64,000 nucleotides of DNA from Halocatena marina (GCF_023276375.1 NZ_JALLPK010000003.1:310001-374000); one strand, 5' to 3'; numbered from the stretch's first letter, positions 1 through 9,439 are shown. Numbers and translations are program-made. Notes: generated from the letters alone by a model not told the origin.

Positions 1-430
1 CTAGACAACGTGTTTCTCGCAGAGTTCACGGAGGAAGATCTCGGTGAGCGCAGTCATGGTGGTCGAAAAGAGCCCCACGTAAAGCCAATCGTTTGTCTTG
101 GGGTCTCCAGCGGCGTACAACCGTATTGCTGGTCGTTGATCCGAATCACAGTCTCATCGAATTCGACGTGATTTGGGCTCTGGCTCGCGTCGGGCTGTAG
201 ATCGGCTTTGTGCACCCAATCATGGACCGCTTTCCGATTCCGTTGGACACACAGGTCTAGAGGAGATCAACGGTATTCGATAGCGATAACCCCGCCAATT
301 GCGATTGAAAACCAGCGCCATCGTCGGTTCGGATGTCCGCTCGCGCTCCACAAACTCCAAATCGGTCCACTCTCGTTGACCGATGAAGTGGGGGATCTCT
401 GGTATAAACCACCAAGAAATTCTCACGCTT
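1..430 (-). pseudogene. IS6-family (ISH-type) transposase remnant
   Basis: Reading the minus strand in three frames gives pieces of a haloarchaeal IS6-type DDE transposase: a start region with WTDLEFVERERT, then VHDWVHKADLQPDAS, then VEFDETVIRINDQQY with the first catalytic Asp, then RLYAAGDPKTNDWLYVGLFS and TALTEIFLREL. Frameshifts lie near 220-250 and just after DQQY (about 115), and an in-frame TAG falls on bases 1-3. The C-terminal half would lie outside the window. It is a dead insertion-sequence copy bordering the transporter operon. The family call rests on recognised motif order. Confidence 0.75.
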
Positions 431-507
431 CGCTTTTCACACTTAACTAAACACGACCGCAATAAATAGGGAAAATTATTTAAATAGAGGAGCAATCGTG
501 TATCTGT

Positions 508-753
508 ATGTCAAAGGGAGGCAACGAGAAGACACATGCGACACAGCGTCGTTTGCTTGCTACGTTAGGATCGATGGGTGTAGCAGGGAAACCTAGGTGT
601 GGAAGCGGGAACAACACACCGACAGCACGTTCCGGAAGCACACCAACTCCGGGAAGCAACGACGGTGTCGGTAGTGCTACTCCCATCCCGACCAGCGGAG
701 GGGCCGAAACAGTGGAAATAATTAAACCATCCGACGTGGCCAACACTCGATAA
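508..753 (+). pseudogene. Gutted ABC substrate-binding lipoprotein gene
   Basis: An 81-codon frame with the usual haloarchaeal binding-protein start: a polar N-terminus, QRRLLATLGSMGVAG (twin-arginine-like), a Cys at the lipobox position followed by a Gly/Ser/Thr/Pro-rich linker. The lipobox reads KPRC instead of the usual LAGC. The linker then jumps to a short tail and stops. Binding proteins of this transporter type are usually 500-600 residues, so an internal deletion is inferred. The TAA stop overlaps the ATG of the downstream permease (753), so translational coupling was kept. A genuine short secreted protein is less likely. Confidence 0.6.
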
Positions 754-1844
754 TGAATTACTACTTCAAACGAGTTGCTCAGGCTGGAATTACACTCATA
801 CTGGTGATCACGATTTCATTCGTGATGTATCGCATGATGCCAGGTGGTCCGATACAGTCGCTGATGCAAGAGCGAGTCCTCCAGTGTATAGAGAGCCAGG
901 GCAGCATGGCGGAATGCGATATGGGCCAAATCCGGCGGAGTGTCGAACAACAGGTCAACATTGACCCCAACAAACCAGTACCGGTAGCGTACATTGACTA
1001 CCTGGAAAAGATACTGCTCCACCAGGACTTCGGTGACTCCACTCAATATCAGGAAGGAGTCTTCAGTATCCTGTTCAAGGCCATGCCGTGGTCGATCTTC
1101 ATCAGTCTGTACGGGCTGGCACTGGGCTGGACGTTCAACGTCTTCTGGGGCGCGATGCTCGCCTACAAGGAAGGGAAACTGTTCGACAAGGCAGGGACTA
1201 TTTTCGCAATGATCGGCAACTCGATCCCCTACTATGTGGCCGCCATCATCGCGCTATCGGTCCTTGCGTACCAGCACGGTTTTTTCCCTCAGGGCGGGAG
1301 ATATCACGAATCACTGAAGTTGTTCTATCTTGGTTGGGACTTCGGACCTCTGCGAATCGGTTGGCTGATCAACGAACCCGATGTCACACCAGGGGTCAAC
1401 GTTCCGTTCATGGTGAGTGCGGGGTGGTCTGCGGCGCTCCCGATTCTCACGGGCTTCGTCTTGGGGATTAGCGGGCTCGGGATGCGTGGAAACGCTGTCC
1501 GTATCATGGAGTCAGACTACATCCGCGTCGCGCGGCTCCGGGGACTCAGCCAGAGCCGAATCGCAAGTCGCTATCTCGCCCGAAACGCTATCCTCCCGCT
1601 GTACACGGGATTCATGATCGGTATTGCGGGTATTTTCGGTTCGGGTATCATCACCGAGCGTATCTTCAGCTATCCAGCTGTCGGATGGTATACGTTCGCA
1701 GCGCTAGAAACGCGCGACTATCCGCTGCTCATGGGGGCGTTCATCTTCTACACGTCGATCACGCTTGCAGGGATAGTCATCGCGGAGTTTACCTACGGAC
1801 TCATCGACCCACGCGCAGGAGGTGGTGACAGTGAAGCTTACTGA
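753..1844 (+). CDS. ABC transporter permease, DppB/OppB type
   Basis: A 363-residue inner-membrane permease of the dipeptide/oligopeptide/nickel family, which in haloarchaea also moves oligosaccharides. It opens with the typical short N-terminal helix (residues about 8-30) ending in MMPGGP, then a loop, and five more helices after residue 110. The EAA loop that docks the ATPase is visible as SDYIRVARLRGLS followed by RNAILP (about residues 256-285). The start overlaps the stop of the truncated binding-protein gene and the 3' end overlaps the next permease, so this is one operon. The substrate is not visible; polysaccharide genes nearby suggest a glycan oligomer. Confidence 0.9.
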   Translation: MNYYFKRVAQAGITLILVITISFVMYRMMPGGPIQSLMQERVLQCIESQGSMAECDMGQIRRSVEQQVNIDPNKPVPVAYIDYLEKILLHQDFGDSTQYQEGVFSILFKAMPWSIFISLYGLALGWTFNVFWGAMLAYKEGKLFDKAGTIFAMIGNSIPYYVAAIIALSVLAYQHGFFPQGGRYHESLKLFYLGWDFGPLRIGWLINEPDVTPGVNVPFMVSAGWSAALPILTGFVLGISGLGMRGNAVRIMESDYIRVARLRGLSQSRIASRYLARNAILPLYTGFMIGIAGIFGSGIITERIFSYPAVGWYTFAALETRDYPLLMGAFIFYTSITLAGIVIAEFTYGLIDPRAGGGDSEAY

Positions 1845-2955
1845 TTTCGGGATACAGCTCGTAGAGTCGAATCCCGACGAGATGTCGCATCGGAGTGGTA
1901 TCGAGGAGATGTTCGGCGTCGGTACAGTTGACGAAGAAGACTCCGGAGGGTCGGAGTTGACACGCAGTGAGCGCTACTACCGGCTGATCGATGCGTATGT
2001 TCTCGTTCCCTTGCGGATCATGTGGGATGACTGGCGGGCGCGTCTGGGCTTTGCGATCCTGACTTTCTTCGTGTTCATGGCGACAGTGTGGGCACCGATG
2101 TACCCGAAGGTCTATCGAAACGACGCGCCTGCTCTCGTTCGCCCGTTTAATCCAGAGTACACGCAGTCTATTCTCCGTTTTTCCGTTGGCGGGTCCACTT
2201 TCAACGGCATCGAAGTCTGGAAGTATCCTCTCGGCACCGACGGAGTCGGCAGACCGCTCCTCGCCCGTATCGTCAACGCCGCACCCGATATGGCACAGCT
2301 CGTGTTCGCCGGGGCAGTTGTGTCGATCGCCTTTGCCGTGATCATCGGGTGTGCTGCGGGATATTTCCGTGGGACTGTCGACGACGTACTCATGGGACTG
2401 ACGGACATCGTCCTCACGATCCCCGGCCTCCCTCTTATCATCCTGCTCACGGCGATCATCGAGCCGGATAATATGTTCATTCTGGGGATGCTCCTCGCGA
2501 TCGATAACTGGCCCGGGCTAGCACGCTCGCTGCGCTCGCAGGTCCTGACCATTCGTGAGGAGTCATATGTCGAAGCAGCGCGCGCGATGGGGATGTCGAA
2601 AGGCGACATCTTGGGCAGAGATATTATCCCGCAACTGATGCCGTTCATCATGATCAACGCAGCGGGTGCCGGGAAAGGTGTCATCACGGAGGCTGTCGGT
2701 CTCTACTTCCTCGGCTTCCTGCCAGGGGATGCACCCAACTGGGGAAAGATGATGGACAATGCTTGGAATGGGGGCGCGATACAGGATCCGACACTGTTCT
2801 ACTGGATCCTCGCACCCATGGTTGTTCTCGCTGGGCTGTCGTTCGCGCTCGTAATGCTCGCGCAGGGGATGGACCAACTATTCAATCCCCGGCTCCGAGC
2901 CCGCCACGCAAAGACCATTGGCGGCGACGAGGACCTCGACGAACCTGTCGAATAG
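1831..2955 (+). CDS. ABC transporter permease, DppC/OppC type
   Basis: The second permease of the transporter, about 374 residues. It has a long acidic cytoplasmic N-terminus, a first helix near residues 70-90, a periplasmic stretch containing YPLGTDGVGRPLLARI (the DppC hallmark), five further helices and the EAA loop EESYVEAARAMGMSKGDI followed by IIPQLMP. The start chosen is GTG at 1831 because AGGAGG at 1817-1822 sits 8 bases upstream; an in-frame GTG at 1822 lies on the ribosome-binding site itself. The gene overlaps the end of the upstream permease by 14 bases. It should dimerise with that permease and use the fused ATPase at 6644. Confidence 0.9.
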   Translation: MKLTDFGIQLVESNPDEMSHRSGIEEMFGVGTVDEEDSGGSELTRSERYYRLIDAYVLVPLRIMWDDWRARLGFAILTFFVFMATVWAPMYPKVYRNDAPALVRPFNPEYTQSILRFSVGGSTFNGIEVWKYPLGTDGVGRPLLARIVNAAPDMAQLVFAGAVVSIAFAVIIGCAAGYFRGTVDDVLMGLTDIVLTIPGLPLIILLTAIIEPDNMFILGMLLAIDNWPGLARSLRSQVLTIREESYVEAARAMGMSKGDILGRDIIPQLMPFIMINAAGAGKGVITEAVGLYFLGFLPGDAPNWGKMMDNAWNGGAIQDPTLFYWILAPMVVLAGLSFALVMLAQGMDQLFNPRLRARHAKTIGGDEDLDEPVE

Positions 2956-3510
2956 TCTGACGTTACGCCGGTCTTCCGGTCATTTTCCGTTTCACGGGCA
3001 TAATGAGTCGTTCTATCTCACCATTCGATTAGTAGTCGAAATTTGTGCCATGTCGGATAGCGATCTGTTCGACTGGTAACGTGGCCCGTCGTTGTGTACC
3101 ACATGGCTGATTTCCGTCCGATTTGAAATGGATCCACCGACGTCACAATGCGAAATCAGAGTTCTCGACGGACTGCGTATCCAGACACGCGAACAAATAC
3201 CAGAGCGAATCATTCTGTCGTTAGATGTACCGAGACGAGGAGAATACGGATCAGTATCCCACAGTGAGCGTCGACACGCGTGACGCTCGAAAGTCACACC
3301 ACAGACTCAGTTTCCCACCCAAGGCCGAGGGCGGAGATGCGCCAGTAGATTTGCGTGTGAATGGGGGCGACGTTGAACGCTGGAACTCACTAGCCAATTG
3401 CTGATGACTAAATGTCGGGAATCCACGTTACCCTTCGGGAAACCTATCGTCCTACTCTTTGGAACTATGCGCCTTGACCACTGAGGGCGGCTCCCTCCAG
3501 CGAGGCAGTA
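2956..3510. other. Intergenic, no recognised gene
   Basis: Between the permease operon and the convergent GH10-like gene. Short open frames exist on both strands, but none shows family motifs or a start signal. I see no transposase or RNA motif. Confidence 0.5.
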
Positions 3511-5028
3511 CTACGATTCACCCTCTCCGTCAACGTCCAGCTCGACTGTCACGGAGCCATCCCAGGACGTATCGTCGATGATCGTAGCGTTGGTCGTAGA
3601 GGATGTTCCGTCGTAGCTCGCGGTGATCTCGTATTCGCCTTTAAAGCCTTCAGTCGTGTACGTTCCTGAGCTATCTGTTTTCCCGCTGTCGTCAGTCCAC
3701 CACTCATCGTTGACCAATCGCTGCCATTCCTCGGTGTGTGGGCGTGCACTCCAGTCCTCTCTGTAGAAGGCAGCGCGGTCACGCCAGTGTAGCGGCTGCC
3801 ACAAGCCCCAGTTACTGAAGCCTGTGACTGCGGGATGGCTGAAGCAGGCGATGAGCAAGTCCCGCGTGTAGTCTGCCTGGAGACGCTCGAATTGCTCCTT
3901 GGGAAGTTGTTTATCGAGGTTCTCATCTGTGAAATCGTACTCTGTGAATCGAATGTCGAATCCGTACCGGGCAAATTCGTCTAATCGATCGAGCGCCTCC
4001 TCGGGTGGTACTATCGACTTGGGATCGAAGTGACCCATGAACCCGATCCCATCGAGATCGGCATCGTTGTCTTTCAGATACCTCACCATGTCGTGGTATT
4101 TTCCACGGATCTCCGCAGTCTGAGCATCGTTGCGAAACGCGGCTTCGTTGATCAGCATCTCGCCGTCAGGGTCGCCTTCGCGAGCTGCATCAAGGAACTC
4201 TTTCCATGCGGCAGGGTCTGAATTCAATTGATTCCGCCAGACGCTGTTCAACTTGATCGGGTGGTTGATCACGTCCCAGGTGTCGATATTGTCTTTGAAC
4301 GTACTAGTTTCAGTTCGAACGTGGTCAGTAAATTCCTGCTGCAGTTCCTCTTTGTCTTCGATAGCGAGTACCTCTTCCGGGCCGGCACGATCCCCCCAGA
4401 ACCAGAGGAGCGTGTGCGCTTTTGCTTTCAGACCGTGATCGTGAAGCCAGTTAGCAGTTAACCTTGCGACAGTACCCGGCCCACCGACTTCCTCACCCCA
4501 CGTCAAGACCCACGGAACGAACGCGGGAATTGTCCCTTTATTGAACATATCCTGTGTGTACTGCCGATAATTCCGAATATCGGCATCGGTCCTCCCATCG
4601 GGGCGGTTAATGTCGAGAATAGTGGAAAAGTCGACCTTCGATCCGAAATCGAACTCGTGGTCCTGCATCGCGACATCGACGTCCACTCCCTCGATCGTGT
4701 CGCCGTTAGTGTCGACTACCTCCACGGTGAGCAGTGCCTTACGCACTTCCTCAATCCGTTCTTTGGCTTCTTCGCGCCAGTCTGCGTTTGGTTCGCGACC
4801 ATCATACTGTACCTTGAGGTCCCTCTCCGACACATCAGTGGTTTTGAGTTCACCGAGGTCTTGGGATCTGGCACTCGACTCGTCGGTCGACTGCCCCATG
4901 GCCGTGCCACCGAAGGCCCCTGCCCCGGTGAGCCCCAGTATTGACAGGAACGGTCTACGGCCCAGTCTATTCGACATGTTTTTTTCACAACGAGGTGACT
5001 CCTCCGAATCGCTGTTGCTTTCACGCAT
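3511..5028 (-). CDS. Secreted GH10-like glycoside hydrolase with altered active site
   Basis: 505 residues. A Tat signal (GRRPFLSILGLTGAGAFGG, residues 23-41) predicts export. Residues about 95-420 match the GH10 xylanase barrel: the strand-1 region EFDFGSKVDF, AHTLLW, the strand-4 motif WDVIN at 251-255, the nucleophile region IRFTEYDF (Glu363) and SNWGLW. In canonical GH10 enzymes the strand-4 motif ends in the acid/base Glu; here residue 256 is His. The substrate-binding EN pair after FN is also missing. The C-terminal ~70 residues look like a small beta domain. ATG 5028 is chosen because a TATA box lies about 30 bases upstream; Met18 would be a weaker alternative. Activity on xylan is therefore uncertain. 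Confidence 0.8.
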   Translation of the reverse strand: MRESNSDSEESPRCEKNMSNRLGRRPFLSILGLTGAGAFGGTAMGQSTDESSARSQDLGELKTTDVSERDLKVQYDGREPNADWREEAKERIEEVRKALLTVEVVDTNGDTIEGVDVDVAMQDHEFDFGSKVDFSTILDINRPDGRTDADIRNYRQYTQDMFNKGTIPAFVPWVLTWGEEVGGPGTVARLTANWLHDHGLKAKAHTLLWFWGDRAGPEEVLAIEDKEELQQEFTDHVRTETSTFKDNIDTWDVINHPIKLNSVWRNQLNSDPAAWKEFLDAAREGDPDGEMLINEAAFRNDAQTAEIRGKYHDMVRYLKDNDADLDGIGFMGHFDPKSIVPPEEALDRLDEFARYGFDIRFTEYDFTDENLDKQLPKEQFERLQADYTRDLLIACFSHPAVTGFSNWGLWQPLHWRDRAAFYREDWSARPHTEEWQRLVNDEWWTDDSGKTDSSGTYTTEGFKGEYEITASYDGTSSTTNATIIDDTSWDGSVTVELDVDGEGES

Positions 5029-5051
5029 CGCGGATATTCTGTTCGGAGAAA

Positions 5052-5070
5052 CAATATAAAAATATATTGT
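5052..5070 (-). promoter_or_regulatory. TATA box of the GH10-like gene
   Basis: The minus strand reads AATATATTTTTATATT here, centred about 30 bases before ATG 5028, implying a leaderless transcript. Confidence 0.55.
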
Positions 5071-5225
5071 AGGATCTCCATCATACTTGCTAGGGACATG
5101 CCCAGAGGACAGCGTCTAAAGCATGTTTGTTCGTCACTGGGTTTGCTGTATGTCACCGGCGGAGTTGGAGATCTCCGGACACCCCGTTAGCTGATCTTCG
5201 AAACGTGGTGAAACGAGAGTTGCCA

Positions 5226-5278
5226 TCACGCCAGCGAGTCCGTTGAAGCAGGTCCGCTGTAGCGATTCCGGGACGAAC
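5226..5278. repeat. Short dispersed repeat, copy 1
   Basis: About 53 bases closely resemble 27871-27923 (shared starts TCACGCCAGCGA and GCGATTCCG, with one indel). The rest of the 5029-5381 gap holds nothing I recognise. It is probably a scrap of the same lost mobile element or gene. Confidence 0.5.
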
Positions 5279-5381
5279 CGGCACAGTAGAACTATGTCCG
5301 GCACCCGCTCGTGCTTCGGCAGCCCTGTCATTTCCGACAGTCGCTGTCAGGCAATACCAGGAGAATCAGATTTGGCCCAGT

Positions 5382-6035
5382 TCAGAACGTCACGTAGGTG
5401 TACACCACAAGGCAGACCAATACTGGGGGGGCGACTGCAAGGAACGCGCCCTGTCGCGTTAGTGTGCTCGCTTCGTACACGGCGTTGTACCAGAGGTAAG
5501 CAGACAGGAGGATAAACAGGACTGCGACAACGAACGCCGCCTGAAACACGACCGACGAAGTTGCCGAGCCAATGTACAAAAAGAGGTCTTCCACCAGAAG
5601 AGTGAGCGTCCCAGTATAGGCCGGGTCACAGACTAAAGCAGCGTTGCACGGATTTGCAGCCCGAAGCGGCACGTATCGACCGAGAGCCAAGCTCATCCCA
5701 GCACCGATCATCGGAAGGAATCCCCAGCCAGTCAAGCGAAGTAACAGTTTGAACCGGAGCTGGGCGTTCACAGCTTTTCCGATTCCCCAGAAAATGAGCG
5801 TGAACGCGGGCCAGAGTACGAGTGGCACTATCATCTGTACAATAGATAACACGATGATGAGGCTCTCGTAGTGATTAACTTCCATGCCAAGAGTAGTAAA
5901 ATAGACACCGATCATCTGACCACCAAAGGCCAGTGCTGTCACGAGAATGATTGCAGACTGGGCAGTCATGGTTGGATATTTTATTCGCTCTTCGAAGAAC
6001 TCATTGGGATTCGCGAACAAGTTTATCGTACGCAT
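5382..6035 (-). CDS. Yip1-family integral membrane protein
   Basis: 217 residues starting MRTINLFANPNEFFEER, the usual opening of archaeal Yip1-domain proteins, followed by five hydrophobic segments: about residues 25-50, 58-85, 95-120, 155-180 and 190-215. No catalytic motif is visible. Yip1-like proteins in archaea are of unknown role in the membrane. The gene lies on its own, convergent with nothing obvious and opposite to the transporter genes, so its link to the island is uncertain. Confidence 0.7.
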   Translation of the reverse strand: MRTINLFANPNEFFEERIKYPTMTAQSAIILVTALAFGGQMIGVYFTTLGMEVNHYESLIIVLSIVQMIVPLVLWPAFTLIFWGIGKAVNAQLRFKLLLRLTGWGFLPMIGAGMSLALGRYVPLRAANPCNAALVCDPAYTGTLTLLVEDLFLYIGSATSSVVFQAAFVVAVLFILLSAYLWYNAVYEASTLTRQGAFLAVAPPVLVCLVVYTYVTF

Positions 6036-6234
6036 GAAAAACTGTATTAGAGAGGACGACTATAATTGTTACGGAGGTCGTGCGACAGGATCTGGCTCAC
6101 CAGTCGGTTTGCGGTCCAAGGTATCACTCCGTTCGTCGTCGGTGAGTGTAATACCGGTCCGAAGGTGGGTTCAGTGGGAGCCGCGACCTTCAACTCTCGA
6201 AAGAACTAATTAGGATTCACCACTGTGATCCCGT

Positions 6235-6483
6235 ATGGGATTCCTCTCTCACCTCTGTTCGGAAATACGAAAACTCCGGATCGTCTTTAGCGCTACTTCT
6301 GCTGCGGCGGTTCTGATGCTTTTGTGGTTTCCGTTCGTCGAACCAGGTACCGCAACGTATGCGATCGTGGTGCTGAATCTGGGACTTTCGATTGTTCTCA
6401 CCGCTGTCAATGGATCCGCTATCTGGGCTTGCAAACAGTGGCGAAAAAAACGGACTGACGAAGTAGTATCCAGCGACAACTGA
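6235..6483 (+). CDS. Small two-helix membrane protein
   Basis: 82 residues with hydrophobic segments at about 17-35 and 41-63 and a basic C-terminus (KQWRKKRTDE), so both ends are probably cytoplasmic. I do not recognise the family. It sits between the Yip1-like gene and the transporter ATPase, on the same strand as the ATPase. Codon use resembles its neighbours, which supports it being expressed. Confidence 0.5.
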   Translation: MGFLSHLCSEIRKLRIVFSATSAAAVLMLLWFPFVEPGTATYAIVVLNLGLSIVLTAVNGSAIWACKQWRKKRTDEVVSSDN

Positions 6484-6550
6484 GTGCGGAGTCGCTTGAA
6501 GCCCGACCATGGTTACCAGTAATACTGTAGATATAGACGAAACAACAAAG

Positions 6551-6558
6551 TTTTATTA
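6551..6558 (+). promoter_or_regulatory. TATA box for the leader ORF and ATPase gene
   Basis: TTTTATTA about 30 bases before ATG 6585, preceded by a purine-rich AACAACAAAG that could act as the BRE. Confidence 0.5.
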
Positions 6559-6584
6559 GTCTCAAGGGTGAGTGGTGGATTAGC

Positions 6585-6647
6585 ATGGGACTGAAAACGG
6601 GTACGTGCGTCCTCACTGTCGGTTCTGATGTCGGTGATTGGCTATGA
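6585..6647 (+). CDS. 20-codon leader ORF (possible leader peptide)
   Basis: ATG 6585 begins a 20-residue frame (MGLKTGTCVL through GDWL) that ends at TGA 6645-6647, overlapping the ATG of the ATPase gene by the classic ATGA. The TATA box at 6551 places the start of transcription within a few bases of 6585, so the natural leaderless start would be this small frame rather than the ATPase. It may tie ATPase translation to termination of the leader. It has no recognisable domain and expression is unproven. Confidence 0.45.
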   Translation: MGLKTGTCVLTVGSDVGDWL

Positions 6648-9112
6648 TAGACCAGCAGAGAGCCACCAGAGGCTCAGAAACTACGGATACCATCATTGAA
6701 GTGGAAAATGCGTCCGTGGAGTACGATATGTCCGATGGCGTCAGTCGTGTACTCAATGACGTCGATATTTCCATTAACAAAGAAGAGATCGTCGGTGTCG
6801 TCGGAGAGTCCGGATCAGGGAAGTCGATGCTTGCCTCAGCGCTGCTGGATGCGGTGCCGGAACCCGGGAAGACAAAAGGAGATATTACCTACTATCCGCC
6901 TGATGGCAGGGAACCGGTCAACGTCCTCGAACAGTCGACGAACGAACTCAACCGTTTCCGCTGGGAAGAGGTCGCGATGGTCTTCCAGGGGGCGATGTCT
7001 TCGTTCAATCCCACAATGAGCATTCGAGGGCATTTCGAGGAGACAATCGAGGCACACGACATGGAGATGTCCCGACAAATGGACCGGGCACATCAACTCC
7101 TCGAAGATCTCCACCTCGACGCGGAGCGGGTTCTGGACTCCTATCCACACGAACTCTCAGGCGGAATGAGCCAGCGGGCCCTCATCGCGCTGAGCCTGCT
7201 CCTTGATCCCGAAGTGCTCGTGATGGACGAGCCGACAGCGGCGCTCGACCTGTTGATGCAGCGGTCGATCATCCAACTGCTCGCGGAACTTCAGGAGACG
7301 TACGACCTGACCGTTCTGTTTATTACGCACGACTTGCCATTAATAGCGGGACTCGCGGACCGTCTCGCAGTGATGTATGCTTTCGAACTCTTAGAGATCG
7401 GGCCTGCTGAGGAGATCATCACTGATGCTGCACACCCGTACACGCGAGCACTGCTTCGGTCTGTTCCAAATCTCGAGACTTCGATCGACGAGATGGACCC
7501 TATTTCCGGCGTGAGCCCGGACCCGATGAACGTCCCCGAAGGATGTTCATACCACCCCCGCTGCCCACTTGCTGAGGATAAATGCCGCGAAAACGATCCA
7601 GAACTATTCTCAGAGACAGATGATCATCTGGTTGGGTGTTTCTACACAGACGCCTCACGAGAACGGGTTTCCTATACTGTGGATGTCGATGGAGACGAAA
7701 GTACAGACGACGTCCAGCTCGACCCGATCGATCAATACGGTGACGCCGACCCTATCGTTTCTCTTGAAGACGTCGAGGTCCACTTCGAAGACAAAGGCTT
7801 CATTGACGCGCTCCTCCGGAGGGACACGACGACCGTATACGCGGTCGACGGTGTTGACCTCGATATCTACGAGAATGACGTGGTCGCACTCGTCGGTGAG
7901 TCGGGTTGTGGGAAGACCACGCTGGGGAAAACGGCGATCGGTCTCCAAAGACCCACTGGTGGTAACGTCTATTACAACGACCAGGATGTCTGGGTCGCGA
8001 AAGACGGCACCGGAAAGATAGATATCCCACACGAAGAGATCCGACGTGCCCTCCAGATCGTCCATCAAGATCCGGGAGAATCACTCAATCCCAACTATAC
8101 GATCCTCTCCAATCTCGCACGTCCGCTGAAAAAATATCGTCCCGATATCGGGCCAGTGAAACGTAAGTCCATCATCCATCAACTACTCAAGAAGATGGGA
8201 ATCCAGCCACCCGAGGACTACGCCTCGAGATTCCCACACCAACTCTCTGGTGGAGAGCAACAACGCGTTGCTCTCGGCCGAGCGATCCTCATGCAACCTA
8301 ATCTCGTTCTCGCCGACGAGGCCGTCTCGGCACTGGACGTCTCGCTTCGAGTCGAAATGATGGACCTGATGCTGGATCTCCAGGAGCAGTTTAATACGTC
8401 CTATCTATTCATTTCACACACCTTCGCGAACGCGCGGTACCTGACAAAAAAGGCCGATGGCCGCATCGGCATCATGTATCTCGGGAATCTCGTTGAGATC
8501 GGCCCTGTCGACTCCGTTCTCAAGAATCCGAAACACCCCTACACGAAGGCACTTACGGAAGGAACGCCGACATTGGACCCAGAAGAAGCCAAGAAAACCT
8601 TGGAGGAAGGCGAAGAGATCCCTATCCGCACAATTGACATCCCCGACGCCGAGAACCCCCCGAGCGGGTGTAACTTCTACACGCGGTGTCCCGAAGTAAT
8701 CCCGCCCGAAGACATCGACATAGATCAGGACACCTACGCCGAAATCATGGACGTTCGTCTCGCCATCGAGGACCGGACACTCGAAACTGAATCAGTATGG
8801 GACGATCTTGGTATCCAACCAGACGAATCAGATCGTCGTAGCGCGGCAACGACGGAGTTCGTCGAGGCGTTACGAAACCGGACCATTGACGTCGACCTGC
8901 CAGACCGCCACCGGGAACAGATAGATACCGCGTTCGAACATCTCGCCAACGACGATTGGGAACTGGCGACCGGACAGCTCAGAGAACAGTACGAGAGCGT
9001 CTGTGAACGGGACGAACCGACGCTCGATAACGAAACACACCGCGCTGCATGTCACCTCCAGGACGCCCCAGTGGTTGACGTGCCGCCGACTACAGAGGTG
9101 AGTAGCGAATGA
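6644..9112 (+). CDS. Fused double ABC ATPase, DppD-DppF type
   Basis: 822 residues with two complete nucleotide-binding domains. Domain 1: Walker A GESGSGKS (54-61), signature LSGGM (about 171), Walker B VMDEP and an oligopeptide-transporter C-terminal Cys motif (CSYHPRCPLAEDKC). Domain 2: Walker A GESGCGKTT (from 418), LSGGEQQRVALGRA, LADEAVSALD and CNFYTRCP. In most genomes these are two genes. The C-terminal ~100 residues form an extra acidic helical tail. ATG 6644 is preferred over the upstream TTG 6638 because it overlaps the leader ORF stop. It should energise the permeases at 753 and 1831. Confidence 0.92.
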   Translation: MIDQQRATRGSETTDTIIEVENASVEYDMSDGVSRVLNDVDISINKEEIVGVVGESGSGKSMLASALLDAVPEPGKTKGDITYYPPDGREPVNVLEQSTNELNRFRWEEVAMVFQGAMSSFNPTMSIRGHFEETIEAHDMEMSRQMDRAHQLLEDLHLDAERVLDSYPHELSGGMSQRALIALSLLLDPEVLVMDEPTAALDLLMQRSIIQLLAELQETYDLTVLFITHDLPLIAGLADRLAVMYAFELLEIGPAEEIITDAAHPYTRALLRSVPNLETSIDEMDPISGVSPDPMNVPEGCSYHPRCPLAEDKCRENDPELFSETDDHLVGCFYTDASRERVSYTVDVDGDESTDDVQLDPIDQYGDADPIVSLEDVEVHFEDKGFIDALLRRDTTTVYAVDGVDLDIYENDVVALVGESGCGKTTLGKTAIGLQRPTGGNVYYNDQDVWVAKDGTGKIDIPHEEIRRALQIVHQDPGESLNPNYTILSNLARPLKKYRPDIGPVKRKSIIHQLLKKMGIQPPEDYASRFPHQLSGGEQQRVALGRAILMQPNLVLADEAVSALDVSLRVEMMDLMLDLQEQFNTSYLFISHTFANARYLTKKADGRIGIMYLGNLVEIGPVDSVLKNPKHPYTKALTEGTPTLDPEEAKKTLEEGEEIPIRTIDIPDAENPPSGCNFYTRCPEVIPPEDIDIDQDTYAEIMDVRLAIEDRTLETESVWDDLGIQPDESDRRSAATTEFVEALRNRTIDVDLPDRHREQIDTAFEHLANDDWELATGQLREQYESVCERDEPTLDNETHRAACHLQDAPVVDVPPTTEVSSE

Positions 9113-9196
9113 CGGACCCTGTCATTCACCGTGCCACGCGAACCACTGGTTTCAGCAGACAGAGCGACGAATCGCAACACGGAGCCTGATTCGACA

Positions 9197-9439
9197 ATGA
9201 TAAACGTTCATCGTCGTCGTGGGGAATCGACTGCAAGATTAATTTTCAGAGTTATCAGGGGGTCGTTCCTGCTTTCACTCATCTGTGCGGGAATCCTGTT
9301 GACGATTCTCTCGGTTACAGCCATCTCGTGGGTCGCTTCTGGAACGCTGGCGGGCCTGCTTGCTCTCACCGGAATCAACTGGACTGTTGTCGGCGTAGTC
9401 GGATTCCTGATCTACAGTTATATTAGCGAGAGATATTAA
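9197..9439 (+). CDS. Small membrane protein
   Basis: About 80 residues from ATG 9197 (an in-frame GTG at 9131 would add 22 polar residues). Two hydrophobic segments, about 20-45 and 52-75, are separated by SGTLAGLLALTG. The basic N-terminus (HRRRGES) predicts a cytoplasmic start. The family is not recognised. It follows the ATPase on the same strand after about 85 bases and may be cotranscribed. Confidence 0.45.
   Translation: MINVHRRRGESTARLIFRVIRGSFLLSLICAGILLTILSVTAISWVASGTLAGLLALTGINWTVVGVVGFLIYSYISERY

Noticed and set aside
2112..2687. 191-codon antisense frame in the permease gene
   Set aside because: Shadow of the DppC-type gene; Ser/Arg/Ile-rich composition with no motif.
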